A DNA stretch of 5,578 nt from an uncultured Actinoplanes sp. (GCA_934667465.1 CAKUMG010000454.1:1-5578); one strand, 5' to 3'; counted from the first letter of the stretch, positions 1 to 4,935 are shown. The notes: generated from the sequence alone by a model not told the origin. Made by a program: numbers and translations.

Positions 1-692
1 GGAAGCGCCGCCACGAGGACCGCGACCTGTTCGTGGCGGTGACCAGCCACGAGCTGCGGACCCCGGTCACCGTGATCAAGGGCTACGCGGACACGCTGAC
101 CAACCACTGGGAGACGCTCGGCGAGCCGGGCCGCCGGGAGGCCGCCCGCGTCATCGGTGCCCGGGCCGGCGAGCTGGCCCGCCTGGTCGACCGCCTGCTG
201 TCCGCCACCAGCGAGGACCGCGCCGCGGGCGACGCCTCGCCGGGCCCGTTCGACCTCGTGGAGGCCCTGCGCGCGGCCGCGAGCCTGCTGCCCGGGGACC
301 TGGCCCGGCGGGTCTCCCTCGCGGAGCTGCCGGCCGAACTGCCCAAGGCCTTCGGCGACCGCGAGTCGCTGGCCACCGTCCTCACCGAGCTGGCCACCAA
401 CGCGGGCAAGTACTCCGAGCCGGGCACCGAGGTGACCGTCACCGCCACGGCCGACGAGAGCACCGTGACGTTCGCCGTCGCCGACCGGGGCATCGGGGTC
501 CTGCCGGAGCACGTGGAGCTGGCGTTCGAGCGCTACTGGCAGGGCGAGCCGGCGGGCGGGGGCGGGAACCCGGGGGCCGGGCTCGGGCTCTATCTGGTCC
601 GGCGGATCGTCGAGCGGCAGCACGGGTGGGTCTCGCTGCGCCCGCGCGAGGGGGGCGGCACGGTGGCGGAGGTCCGATTCCCGCGCGCCTGA
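1..692 (+). CDS. Sensor histidine kinase, C-terminal part (5' end outside window)
   Basis: This is the transmitter half of a two-component sensor kinase, which autophosphorylates on His and passes the phosphate to a response regulator. The frame is open from base 3, so 229 residues are visible and the sensor and membrane part is missing. A GTG at 33 is in frame but lies inside the dimerisation helix, so it is not the true start. Motifs in order: H box SHELRTP with the phospho-acceptor His at 48-50; N box ELATNAGKYS with Asn at 399-401; G1 box DRGIG (codons from 483); F box AFERYWQ; G2 box GAGLGLYLV; and a final GGGTVAEVRFP strand. It is therefore a complete HisKA plus HATPase_c module that looks catalytically competent. 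It ends with TGA at 690-692. No partner response regulator follows; it may lie upstream. The family call is very secure, but the signal sensed cannot be read from this part. Confidence 0.95.
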   Translation, partial: KRRHEDRDLFVAVTSHELRTPVTVIKGYADTLTNHWETLGEPGRREAARVIGARAGELARLVDRLLSATSEDRAAGDASPGPFDLVEALRAAASLLPGDLARRVSLAELPAELPKAFGDRESLATVLTELATNAGKYSEPGTEVTVTATADESTVTFAVADRGIGVLPEHVELAFERYWQGEPAGGGGNPGAGLGLYLVRRIVERQHGWVSLRPREGGGTVAEVRFPRA

Positions 693-761
693 AATGCCGG
701 TTCGTGCAGATGGAGGGTGGCGTGTCGCTGGTCGGGGGTGACGTTCGCGCCGGACACCACG

Positions 762-787
762 GCCCGGATGCCGCGGACCGGCCGGGC
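762..787 (+). terminator. Possible weak hairpin after the histidine kinase
   Basis: GCCCGG (762-767) and CCGGGC (782-787) can pair with a 14-nt loop. There is no T-run, and the hairpin lies about 70 nt after the kinase stop and just before the next promoter. It may end kinase transcription, but in DNA this GC-rich it could be chance. Confidence 0.25.
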
Positions 788-793
788 ACCGCC

Positions 794-799
794 TAGGCT
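794..799 (+). promoter_or_regulatory. -10 element TAGGCT of a leaderless promoter for the DUF5926 gene
   Basis: TAGGCT fits the actinobacterial -10 pattern TANNNT and ends 8 nt before the GTG at 808, so transcription should start at or next to the start codon. No Shine-Dalgarno lies in between. No convincing -35 hexamer is visible, which is common for this promoter class. Confidence 0.6.
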
Positions 800-807
800 G
801 GATCGCC

Positions 808-1695
808 GTGAGCAAGCGTCGAAAGAACCCCCGAGCCGCAGCCGACGCGGCGCCCAAGCGCCAGAAGGTGCGGGACATCTACGTGGCCCGGCCGTTCGAG
901 GGCCTGGCCGACGAGACCGAGTGGATCGCGCTGCGCGAGCTGGTTCCGGCCGCTTCCGCGCCGCTGACCCTCAAGCCCGAGATCATCGAGGAGTACGGCG
1001 ACCGCCCGGTCACCCTCTCCACGGTCCTCCCGATGGCCTGGCCCGCGATGACCCGCCAGGACGGCCGGGTCTTCGTCGGCCTGCAGCGGCACATCCAGTC
1101 CGGCGACGTGTCCCGTGACGTCGCGGTGGCCGTGCTGAACGCGCTGCAGACCGAGCCCGGCGCCACCGTCCCGGTGCCCGCCCTGCCCGGCGAGGGCCCG
1201 CGGCTGCAGGACATCCTCGCGGACGGCCCCCTCGAGATCACCGTGCACGACGGCTTCGAGTACTGGCTCGACGCCCAGCAGGCCGACGACCCGGGCGTGA
1301 AGGCGTCGCTCGAGCGGGCGAACGCGTCGATCTACCCGACCGTCCGGATGTCCGCGGCGCACGCGGCCTACTGGTGCCGGGTGCCGGAGAAGGCGCACGT
1401 GCGCTGGGTGCTGTCCGAGCCCGAGGACACGGCGCTGGACGCCCTGGCCCGGCTCTCCGCCGCCGGCGACCTGCTGCTCGGCGAGGGCACCAAGTTCGCG
1501 GGCATGTTCCGCGCGCACGGCCTGCTGGTGCCGGTGTGGGACCTGCCGCACGAGCCCGAGACCGGTGACTGGGAGGCGCCGCTCGCGGACTTCGCGAAGC
1601 GCTACGCGGACACCCTGGCGGAGACCGGGCCGCTCGACGCCGCGGCCCGGCGCGCGAAGCAGGGTCTCGTGGGCCGCCAGCTCACCCTGCGATAA
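808..1695 (+). CDS. DUF5926 family protein
   Basis: This is a 295-residue protein of unknown function that I recognise as the actinobacterial DUF5926 family. Matching segments are VARPFEGLADETEWIALREL near the N-terminus, PAASAPLTL, TVLPMAWPA, GLQRHIQSGDVSRDVA, GPRLQDIL, GFEYWLDA, SLERANASIYPTVRMS, AAYWCRVPEKAHVRWV and FRAHGLLVPVWDLP. From memory, Streptomyces homologs begin with a Cys-rich SEC-C zinc motif (CPCGSG). Here the N-terminus is instead a short basic stretch (SKRRKNPRAAADAAPKRQK) with no cysteines, so the SEC-C module is absent. No signal peptide or membrane segment is seen, so it is probably cytoplasmic. The GTG at 808 is chosen because family similarity begins soon after it and a -10 element sits 8 nt upstream. 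It is a single-gene unit ending with TAA, followed by a strong terminator. Some database entries give misleading enzyme names to this family; I would not transfer them. Confidence 0.9.
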   Translation: MSKRRKNPRAAADAAPKRQKVRDIYVARPFEGLADETEWIALRELVPAASAPLTLKPEIIEEYGDRPVTLSTVLPMAWPAMTRQDGRVFVGLQRHIQSGDVSRDVAVAVLNALQTEPGATVPVPALPGEGPRLQDILADGPLEITVHDGFEYWLDAQQADDPGVKASLERANASIYPTVRMSAAHAAYWCRVPEKAHVRWVLSEPEDTALDALARLSAAGDLLLGEGTKFAGMFRAHGLLVPVWDLPHEPETGDWEAPLADFAKRYADTLAETGPLDAAARRAKQGLVGRQLTLR

Positions 1696-1710
1696 CCCAG
1701 CCGTACGGGT

Positions 1711-1747
1711 TCCGGGCCGCGCCACTGTGGAGTGTGCGCGGCCCGGA
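1711..1747 (+). terminator. Strong hairpin terminator after the DUF5926 gene
   Basis: TCCGGGCCGCGC (1711-1722) pairs perfectly with GCGCGGCCCGGA (1736-1747), a 12-bp stem. CACT (1723-1726) and AGTG (1731-1734) extend it past a one-base bulge to a GTGG loop. It starts 15 nt after the stop codon. The tail TCTCTGTCC has few T's, as is usual for GC-rich actinobacteria. Lying between convergent genes, it could act on both strands. Confidence 0.8.
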
Positions 1748-1818
1748 TCTCTGTCCACCCCCGGCCGGCGGGCGGATCGCCACGAGCGTCCGCGGGCCGG
1801 CGGGCCGAGTCGCCTCGA

Positions 1819-1900
1819 GCGCCGACGGTGAGCGGGCTGAGCCGTCTCACGCGCCGACGGTGAGCCGGCTGAGCCGCATCAGGCTCCGGCGGTGAGCGGG
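1819..1900. repeat. 32-bp tandem repeat, 2.6 copies, overlapping the arcA 3' end
   Basis: Units start at 1819, 1851 and 1883, a period of exactly 32 bp. Units 1 and 2 share GCGCCGACGGTGAGC followed after one difference by GGCTGAGCCG, then diverge in the last 6 bases. Unit 3 is partial (1883-1900), begins GCTCCGGCGGTGAGCGGG and lies in the last codons of arcA. Read on the minus strand, each unit carries a copy of the arcA tail: CTCACCGCCGGAGCCTGA in the gene (LTAGA stop) and CTCACCGTCGGCGCGTGA in unit 2 (LTVGA stop). Unit 1 has CGA where the stop would be. Confidence 0.85.
1828..1850 (-). terminator. Possible arcA terminator hairpin within the 32-bp repeat
   Basis: GTGAGCGG (1828-1835) pairs with CCG and CTCAC (1842-1844, 1846-1850) around one bulged T, leaving a 6-nt loop. 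It lies about 30 nt beyond the arcA stop on the minus strand. There is no T-tract. It would be the nearest hairpin able to end arcA transcription; the strong 1711-1747 hairpin is the alternative. Confidence 0.35.
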
Positions 1901-3093
1901 GCGCGTTCGATCGGGCACGACATGCAGCGCGGGCCGCCACGGCCCGAGCCCAGCTCCGAGCCGCTGATCGCGATCACCTCGATGCCGGCCCGCTCGAGCT
2001 GCGCGTTCGTCTCGACGTTGCGCTCGTAGGCGACACAGAGCCGTGGCGCCAGTGCGAGCGTGTTGTTGCCGTCGTCCCACTGCTCCCGCTCGGCGGTGAC
2101 CGGGTCCAGGCCGGTGTCGATGATCCGCAGGCGGTCGATGCCCATGGCCTCGGCGGCGGCCTCCACGAACGGCCGGGCCGCCCCGACACGCGGCTCGCCG
2201 TCGAAGCCCGCGGTCACCGGATAGGCCCGCAGCGTGTCGGCCACGTTCGGGTACATCACCACGGCGTCCGCGTCGACCATGGTGCACACGGTGTCGAGGT
2301 GCATCGTCGCCCGCTCCTGTGCGATCGGCACGGCGAGGATCGTGTGGGCCAGACCCGCGGCGAACACCCGGCGCGCGAGCCGTTCGGCACCGGCCGGGGT
2401 CGTGCGCTCACCGACCCCGATGGCGAGCACGTCGGGGGCGAGCAGCAGCACGTCGCCGCCCTCCACGTTCTCCAGCCCGGGCGTGTAGAGCAGCTCGGTG
2501 CCGGCGAAGCGCGGGTGGTGCGTGTAGATGGCCCGGGTCAGGGTCGTCTCGCGGTTGCGGGCGGGCATCGCGAGGCTCGTCACGGCCACCCGGTCACGCA
2601 CCCAGACCGAGGAATCCCGCGTGAACAACAGGTTGGGCAGCGGGTCGATCACGAACGCGTGCCGGTCCATGAGCTCGTAGACCAGCCCGCCCGGTTTGCC
2701 CGGCCCGGGCTTGACCTCCTCGTGCGCGAGCCCGGCGGTGAGCGCGTGTGCCAGCTCGCGCGGGTCCAGGTCCGTGAGGTGCGCGGCGACCCGGGCACGC
2801 AGGTTGTCGCCCAGCCGGGGATCGACAAGCACCGTCTCGGTGAGGAGGGCGCGCGCCTCCGGCACCTGCAGGGTCTCCTCGAGCAGCTGTCCGAGGTAGA
2901 GCACCTCGACGCCGCGGTCCCGCAGCGCCTGCGCGAACGCGTCGTGCTCCTCCTGGGCCCGGCCCACCCAGGGGATGGCGTCGAAGAGCAGGGAGTCGTT
3001 GTTGCGAGGGGTCAGCCGCGCCAGCTCGGCGCCGGGGCGGTGCAGCATGACGCTGGCGAGCCGTCCCACTTCACTGTCGACATGAGGTGCCAC
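1879..3093 (-). CDS. arcA: Arginine deiminase
   Basis: This cytoplasmic enzyme hydrolyses L-arginine to L-citrulline and ammonia, the first step of the arginine deiminase pathway. The 404-residue length is normal for the family, and the fold is the guanidino-modifying five-fold propeller. All catalytic motifs are visible: FTRD with Asp160; NVEGGD with Glu211 and Asp214; [11 protein letters not shown] with His265 and Asp267; and the C-terminal [11 protein letters not shown] with nucleophile Cys390. The N-terminal [18 protein letters not shown] is also typical. The start is GTG at 3093. An in-frame TAG only 12 nt upstream, inside the -10 box, rules out extension, and there is no Shine-Dalgarno, so the message is probably leaderless. 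Ornithine carbamoyltransferase (arcB), carbamate kinase (arcC) and the antiporter arcD are not adjacent: both neighbours are unrelated and oppositely oriented. The last codons fall inside a 32-bp tandem repeat. Confidence 0.97.
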   Translation of the reverse strand: MAPHVDSEVGRLASVMLHRPGAELARLTPRNNDSLLFDAIPWVGRAQEEHDAFAQALRDRGVEVLYLGQLLEETLQVPEARALLTETVLVDPRLGDNLRARVAAHLTDLDPRELAHALTAGLAHEEVKPGPGKPGGLVYELMDRHAFVIDPLPNLLFTRDSSVWVRDRVAVTSLAMPARNRETTLTRAIYTHHPRFAGTELLYTPGLENVEGGDVLLLAPDVLAIGVGERTTPAGAERLARRVFAAGLAHTILAVPIAQERATMHLDTVCTMVDADAVVMYPNVADTLRAYPVTAGFDGEPRVGAARPFVEAAAEAMGIDRLRIIDTGLDPVTAEREQWDDGNNTLALAPRLCVAYERNVETNAQLERAGIEVIAISGSELGSGRGGPRCMSCPIERAPLTAGA

Positions 3094-3099
3094 ATCTTG

Positions 3100-3105
3100 A
3101 GACTA
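3100..3105 (-). promoter_or_regulatory. -10 element TAGTCT of a leaderless arcA promoter
   Basis: On the minus strand TAGTCT is followed by six bases (CAAGAT) and then the GTG start of arcA. This places the transcription start at or within a base or two of the start codon. No good -35 hexamer is seen at 17-18 bp, which suggests the promoter may need an activator. Confidence 0.65.
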
Positions 3106-3106
3106 G

Positions 3107-3118
3107 GTCGAGATCGAC
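3107..3118. promoter_or_regulatory. Inverted repeat GTCGA-GA-TCGAC in the arcA promoter spacer
   Basis: Perfect 5-bp arms (3107-3111, 3114-3118) around GA lie immediately upstream of the arcA -10 box, where a bound protein would touch RNA polymerase. It is a candidate operator. The arms are short, so chance is possible. Confidence 0.35.
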
Positions 3119-3154
3119 GCTCATGGAGGGCTCTACGGCGATGACCTCGGCCTT

Positions 3155-3179
3155 TGTCCTTTACTGTCCGCATCTGTCC
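3155..3179. repeat. Three TGTCC direct repeats phased at exactly 10 bp
   Basis: TGTCC occurs at 3155-3159, 3165-3169 and 3175-3179, each separated by 5 bp. On the minus strand, in the direction of arcA, this reads as GGACA three times. The block lies about 62-86 bp upstream of the predicted arcA start, where activators usually bind. Direct repeats one helical turn apart are typical of sites for OmpR/PhoP-type response regulators. Confidence 0.5.
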
Positions 3180-3311
3180 TGTGACGTAGCGCCAAGATCC
3201 GGGACACGGCTGCATCCTCTGTGAGGGCACGCTAACTTGTCCGGAGGACGTTTCGGATTTCAGGGGAGCCCTAGGTCGCGTCATGCACCATGCGGAAAAA
3301 CACCTTGTACG

Positions 3312-3326
3312 TGAATGCGGCATTCA
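3312..3326. promoter_or_regulatory. Perfect 15-bp palindrome TGAATGC-G-GCATTCA
   Basis: Seven-base arms flank one central base. It lies 37 bp upstream of the -35 box of the NERD-like gene and about 220 bp upstream of arcA. The half-sites TGAAT/ATTCA equal those of classical ArgR ARG boxes, but the spacer is 5 instead of 4. A further CATTC occurs at 3335-3339. It is probably a dimeric repressor or activator site. Confidence 0.5.
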
Positions 3327-3362
3327 TCCCCACTCATTCCGCTTTCTTTCCGGCCCGATGAC

Positions 3363-3393
3363 TTGCCTGAGTACCGGGTCCAACACTTACCGT
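3363..3393 (+). promoter_or_regulatory. Promoter of the NERD-like gene
   Basis: TTGCCT (3363-3368) and TACCGT (3388-3393) are separated by 19 bp, slightly longer than ideal. The predicted transcription start near 3400 gives a leader of about 35 nt that contains the Shine-Dalgarno at 3425-3430. Confidence 0.5.
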
Positions 3394-3434
3394 AGTGGAA
3401 AGAGAGCCCGATGGACCTTTTGCCGGAGGTCGCT

Positions 3435-4181
3435 GTGACTGTCTTCCCCGCCCGCCCCGCCCTGCCCTCCTCCCACCGAACCTACGCTCCCGCACCCCCC
3501 GGGGAGCCGGCCCGCACCACGCCGGGCACGGCCCTCGAGCCGGTGCGGCCCAGCCCCGTCGAGTGGGCCCGCCGCCGACGTGCCGAACGAGACGCCCGCC
3601 GTCTCGAGGCCGCCGGTAGCCGTGCCCTCACCCGGCTGGACCGCCTCGGACCCGCCTGGCACATCATCGACTGGCCGCGTACCGACTCGCTCGGCTACGA
3701 ACACGACCCGAGCGACGACCGCGCCGGCTTCCTCGCCATCGGCCCCGGCGGCGTCTATGCCGTCACGGTCGCCGACCATGGCCGCGCCCGCGTGCTGATC
3801 GCCGGTGACGTGGTGCAGATCAACGGCAAGCGCCCGGCGTACGTCGCCGAGGCCCGCCGCGACGCCAAGCGCGCCGGCCGGGCCATGAGTGCCGCCGTCG
3901 GCCTCACCGTGCCGGTCACGCCGGTGCTCGCCTTCGTGGGCTCCGGAGTGATCAGCGTGCACGGCCTGCCCAAGGAATGCCTGGTGGCGACGCACAAGGA
4001 GCTCGACCGCCTGCTCATCGCCGGCGGCTCGCGCATCTCGCCGGCCACCGCGGGCAAGCTCTCCGCCGTGGCCGCACACCCCGCCACCTGGGCGAACGCG
4101 CCCTACCGGCCCGCCTCGAGCGAATACCGGTGGTATGCAAACGGCCAAACGGCCGCTGACAAGCGCCCCACCCGCCGGTAA
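3435..4181 (+). CDS. NERD-like (nuclease-related domain) protein with degenerate active site
   Basis: The product is 248 residues. I choose the GTG at 3435 because GGAGGT (3425-3430) sits at ideal distance; the in-frame ATG at 3411 (256 residues) has no good Shine-Dalgarno and would be only about 10 nt from the predicted transcript start. The N-terminal third is Pro/Ala-rich, followed by a basic helix (EWARRRRAERDARRLEAAG). The core, about residues 75-220, resembles actinobacterial NERD proteins: AWHIIDWP, LAIGPGGVYAVTV, VLIAGDVVQINGKRPAYVAEARRDAKRA, VPVTPVLAFVG, LIAGGSRISPA and HPATWA. Active NERD domains normally have IDH before VxGPxGV and a T-K pair after it. Here these read AGF and V-A, so nuclease activity is doubtful. 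No signal peptide or membrane segment is evident. The tail is basic (KRPTRR). Its function is unknown, possibly DNA binding without cleavage. It ends with TAA overlapping the next promoter. Confidence 0.8.
   Translation: MTVFPARPALPSSHRTYAPAPPGEPARTTPGTALEPVRPSPVEWARRRRAERDARRLEAAGSRALTRLDRLGPAWHIIDWPRTDSLGYEHDPSDDRAGFLAIGPGGVYAVTVADHGRARVLIAGDVVQINGKRPAYVAEARRDAKRAGRAMSAAVGLTVPVTPVLAFVGSGVISVHGLPKECLVATHKELDRLLIAGGSRISPATAGKLSAVAAHPATWANAPYRPASSEYRWYANGQTAADKRPTRR
4139..4154. repeat. Perfect tandem 8-bp repeat AAACGGCC
   Basis: Two adjacent copies (4139-4146 and 4147-4154) lie inside the end of the NERD-like coding region and finish 1 bp before the -35 box at 4156. It may be a small regulator site or a coincidence of codon use. 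Confidence 0.4.
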
Positions 4182-4184
4182 CGT
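4156..4184 (+). promoter_or_regulatory. Promoter of the PAS gene overlapping the NERD-like stop codon
   Basis: CTGACA (4156-4161) matches TTGACA at five of six bases. It is followed by an optimal 17-bp spacer and TAACGT (4179-4184), a good TANNNT box that includes the TAA stop of the preceding gene. The predicted transcription start near 4190-4192 would give a leader of about 109 nt before the GTG at 4300. Confidence 0.6.
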
Positions 4185-4203
4185 TTGTTCCGGAGCACCT
4201 TTT

Positions 4204-4225
4204 GCCCGCATCATGTGAAGCGGGC
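4204..4225 (+). ncRNA. Leader hairpin P1 before the PAS gene
   Basis: GCCCGC (4204-4209) pairs with GCGGGC (4220-4225) around a 10-nt loop. It stands directly next to hairpin P2 (only base 4226 separates them), forming a stacked pair of stems in the predicted leader. Confidence 0.45.
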
Positions 4226-4226
4226 G

Positions 4227-4272
4227 CCGGCCGGACACTCGGACGACTGTCCGGCCGGAGTCCCGGCCGGAC
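4227..4272 (+). ncRNA. Mutually exclusive hairpins P2/P3 (three CCGGCCGG arms), leader or terminator
   Basis: CCGGCCGGACA (4227-4237) pairs perfectly with TGTCCGGCCGG (4248-4258): P2, an 11-bp stem with a 10-nt loop. The same middle arm also pairs with CCGGCCGGAC (4263-4272): P3, a 10-bp stem with a 4-nt loop. Only one can form at a time, as in attenuators. The stems end 15 nt before the Shine-Dalgarno of the PAS gene. There is no T-tract. P2 could alternatively be the plain terminator of the NERD-like gene, or the 8-bp palindromes could be DNA sites (start-to-start 24 and 12 bp). Confidence 0.5.
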
Positions 4273-4287
4273 GCGGTGCGAAGGAAC

Positions 4288-4295
4288 AAGGAGGT
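4288..4295 (+). promoter_or_regulatory. Near-perfect Shine-Dalgarno AAGGAGGT setting the PAS gene start
   Basis: AAGGAGGT ends 4 nt before the GTG at 4300. This fixes the start there and not at the in-frame GTGs at 4276 or 4294, which lie upstream of or within this site. Confidence 0.85.
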
Positions 4296-4299
4296 GCGG

Positions 4300-4770
4300 G
4301 TGGCGCACGTCGAGCTCTCACTCTCGGGAGCGTTCGTGCCCCAGGCGCGTACGCCGGTCGAATCCGAGTTCGTCTCGAACATCGACCGGTGGGCGGCCAC
4401 GGTGTGGCAGGCCGTCGAACCCTGCCTCGTCATCGACGCCCAGCACACGGTCGTGGCGGCCTCGCCGGCCGGCAGCGAGCTCCTGGGCCTGGCGAAGGGC
4501 GCCGACGTCGTGGGCACGCCGCTGCTCGGCGGGGAGGGCGCGCTGCGGCTCGTCGACTTCACCGCCCACGGCAGCGAGCTGAACAGCCAGGAGCTGGAGA
4601 AGATCCCGCCGATCCTGGCGCTGAGCTCCGAGCGCCTCGCCCGCGGCCTGCTGCGCATCCAGCAGCCGGACGACGAGCGGCACGTCACGGTCGACGCGAT
4701 CGCCACGCCGCTGGTGGAGAACGGTCATGTGGTCGCCTCGCTGACCTTCTTCTCCGCGATCCGCTACTGA
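4300..4770 (+). CDS. Stand-alone PAS-domain protein
   Basis: This is a 156-residue protein made of little more than one PAS-like sensor domain, about residues 31-152. Visible PAS hallmarks are the N-terminal helix VSNIDRWAATVWQAVEPC, the first strands LVIDAQHTVVAASPAGSELLG (cut here as the classic 'what is it thinking' segment with the ASPAG turn), a VGTPLL segment, and the last strands HVTVDAIATPLVENGHVVASLTFF. No kinase, DNA-binding or GGDEF output domain is attached, and no signal peptide or membrane helix is present. It probably acts in the cytoplasm by binding a partner. The ligand cannot be told; there is one cysteine (Cys42) and no haem or flavin signature I can identify. The start is set by the strong Shine-Dalgarno. 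The gene has its own promoter and a structured leader, implying control separate from the NERD-like gene upstream. Confidence 0.75.
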   Translation: MAHVELSLSGAFVPQARTPVESEFVSNIDRWAATVWQAVEPCLVIDAQHTVVAASPAGSELLGLAKGADVVGTPLLGGEGALRLVDFTAHGSELNSQELEKIPPILALSSERLARGLLRIQQPDDERHVTVDAIATPLVENGHVVASLTFFSAIRY

Positions 4771-4828
4771 GGCGGCGAAACTTCTGAGGCAGCGCGCGGG
4801 CAGGTCACCGGGGACGGCTCGGGCGCGG

Positions 4829-4844
4829 GCGCCAGGCAGGGCGC
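4829..4844 (+). terminator. Possible terminator after the PAS gene
   Basis: GCGCC (4829-4833) pairs with GGCGC (4840-4844) around a 6-nt loop, followed by GGTTTC with a short T-run. It lies about 60 nt after the stop codon. The stem is short, so the call is tentative. Confidence 0.35.
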
Positions 4845-4884
4845 GGTTTCGGCGTTGCATGCGGGACGCATCGAATCATGTGAT

Positions 4885-4900
4885 GATGAACGCGTTCGTC
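4885..4900. promoter_or_regulatory. 16-bp palindrome around GAACGCGTTC, upstream of the ACT gene
   Basis: GAACGCGTTC (4888-4897) is a perfect 10-bp palindrome. GA and TC at 4885-4886 and 4899-4900 extend it to 16 bp with a single mismatched pair. It ends 5 bp before the -35 box at 4906. A smaller palindrome, ATCA-TG-TGAT (4875-4884), lies directly before it. Both are candidate operators of the ACT gene. Confidence 0.45.
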
Positions 4901-4905
4901 ACCCA

Positions 4906-4935
4906 TTGGGGTTATGAGGGGCCGGACCGTAGTGT
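4906..4935 (+). promoter_or_regulatory. Leaderless promoter of the ACT gene
   Basis: TTGGGG (4906-4911), an 18-bp spacer and TAGTGT (4930-4935) are followed by six bases and then the ATG at 4942. No Shine-Dalgarno lies between. The TAG of the -10 box is an in-frame stop that excludes a longer protein. Confidence 0.65.

Larger units (their letters stand above)
3094..3434. other. Divergent intergenic region between arcA and the NERD-like gene
   Basis: This stretch is visibly less GC-rich than the coding DNA. I see no convincing coding region in it. It contains the arcA -10 box and an adjacent inverted repeat, three TGTCC elements at 10-bp spacing, an inverted repeat GTCC-GGA-GGAC (3239-3249), a perfect 15-bp palindrome (3312-3326), and the promoter and ribosome binding site of the gene starting at 3435. 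Between about 3185 and 3310 nothing else stands out. Confidence 0.7.

Noticed and set aside
33..692. A complete short kinase starting at the GTG at 33
   Set aside because: The frame is open to the window edge with KRRHEDRDLF before it, the usual run-in to the H box; the GTG is an internal valine.
793..1758. A 321-codon minus-strand frame over DUF5926
   Set aside because: It is fully antisense to a recognised family; the composition (Arg, Gly, Val, His) is that of a shadow frame and it also runs through the terminator.
1819..1900. A CRISPR array at the 32-bp repeat
   Set aside because: The units are head-to-tail without unique spacers and overlap the arcA coding end, so it is a tandem duplication.
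2299..3144. A 281-codon plus-strand frame antisense to arcA
   Set aside because: arcA on the other strand has every catalytic motif; this frame has none and no start signal.
3012..3323. A 103-codon minus-strand frame covering the arcA upstream region
   Set aside because: It overlaps arcA out of frame, has no ribosome site and no family resemblance, and covers the promoter elements.
4276..4299. An earlier GTG start for the PAS protein
   Set aside because: It has no ribosome site of its own, and the strong AAGGAGGT at 4288-4295 lies inside the extension, pointing to the GTG at 4300.
3387..4706. A 439-codon open frame on the minus strand across the NERD-like and PAS genes
   Set aside because: It is antisense to two genes with clear domains, good ribosome sites and normal codon use. 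Its translation is Gly/Arg/Ala-rich with no recognisable motif, as expected from GC-rich shadow frames.
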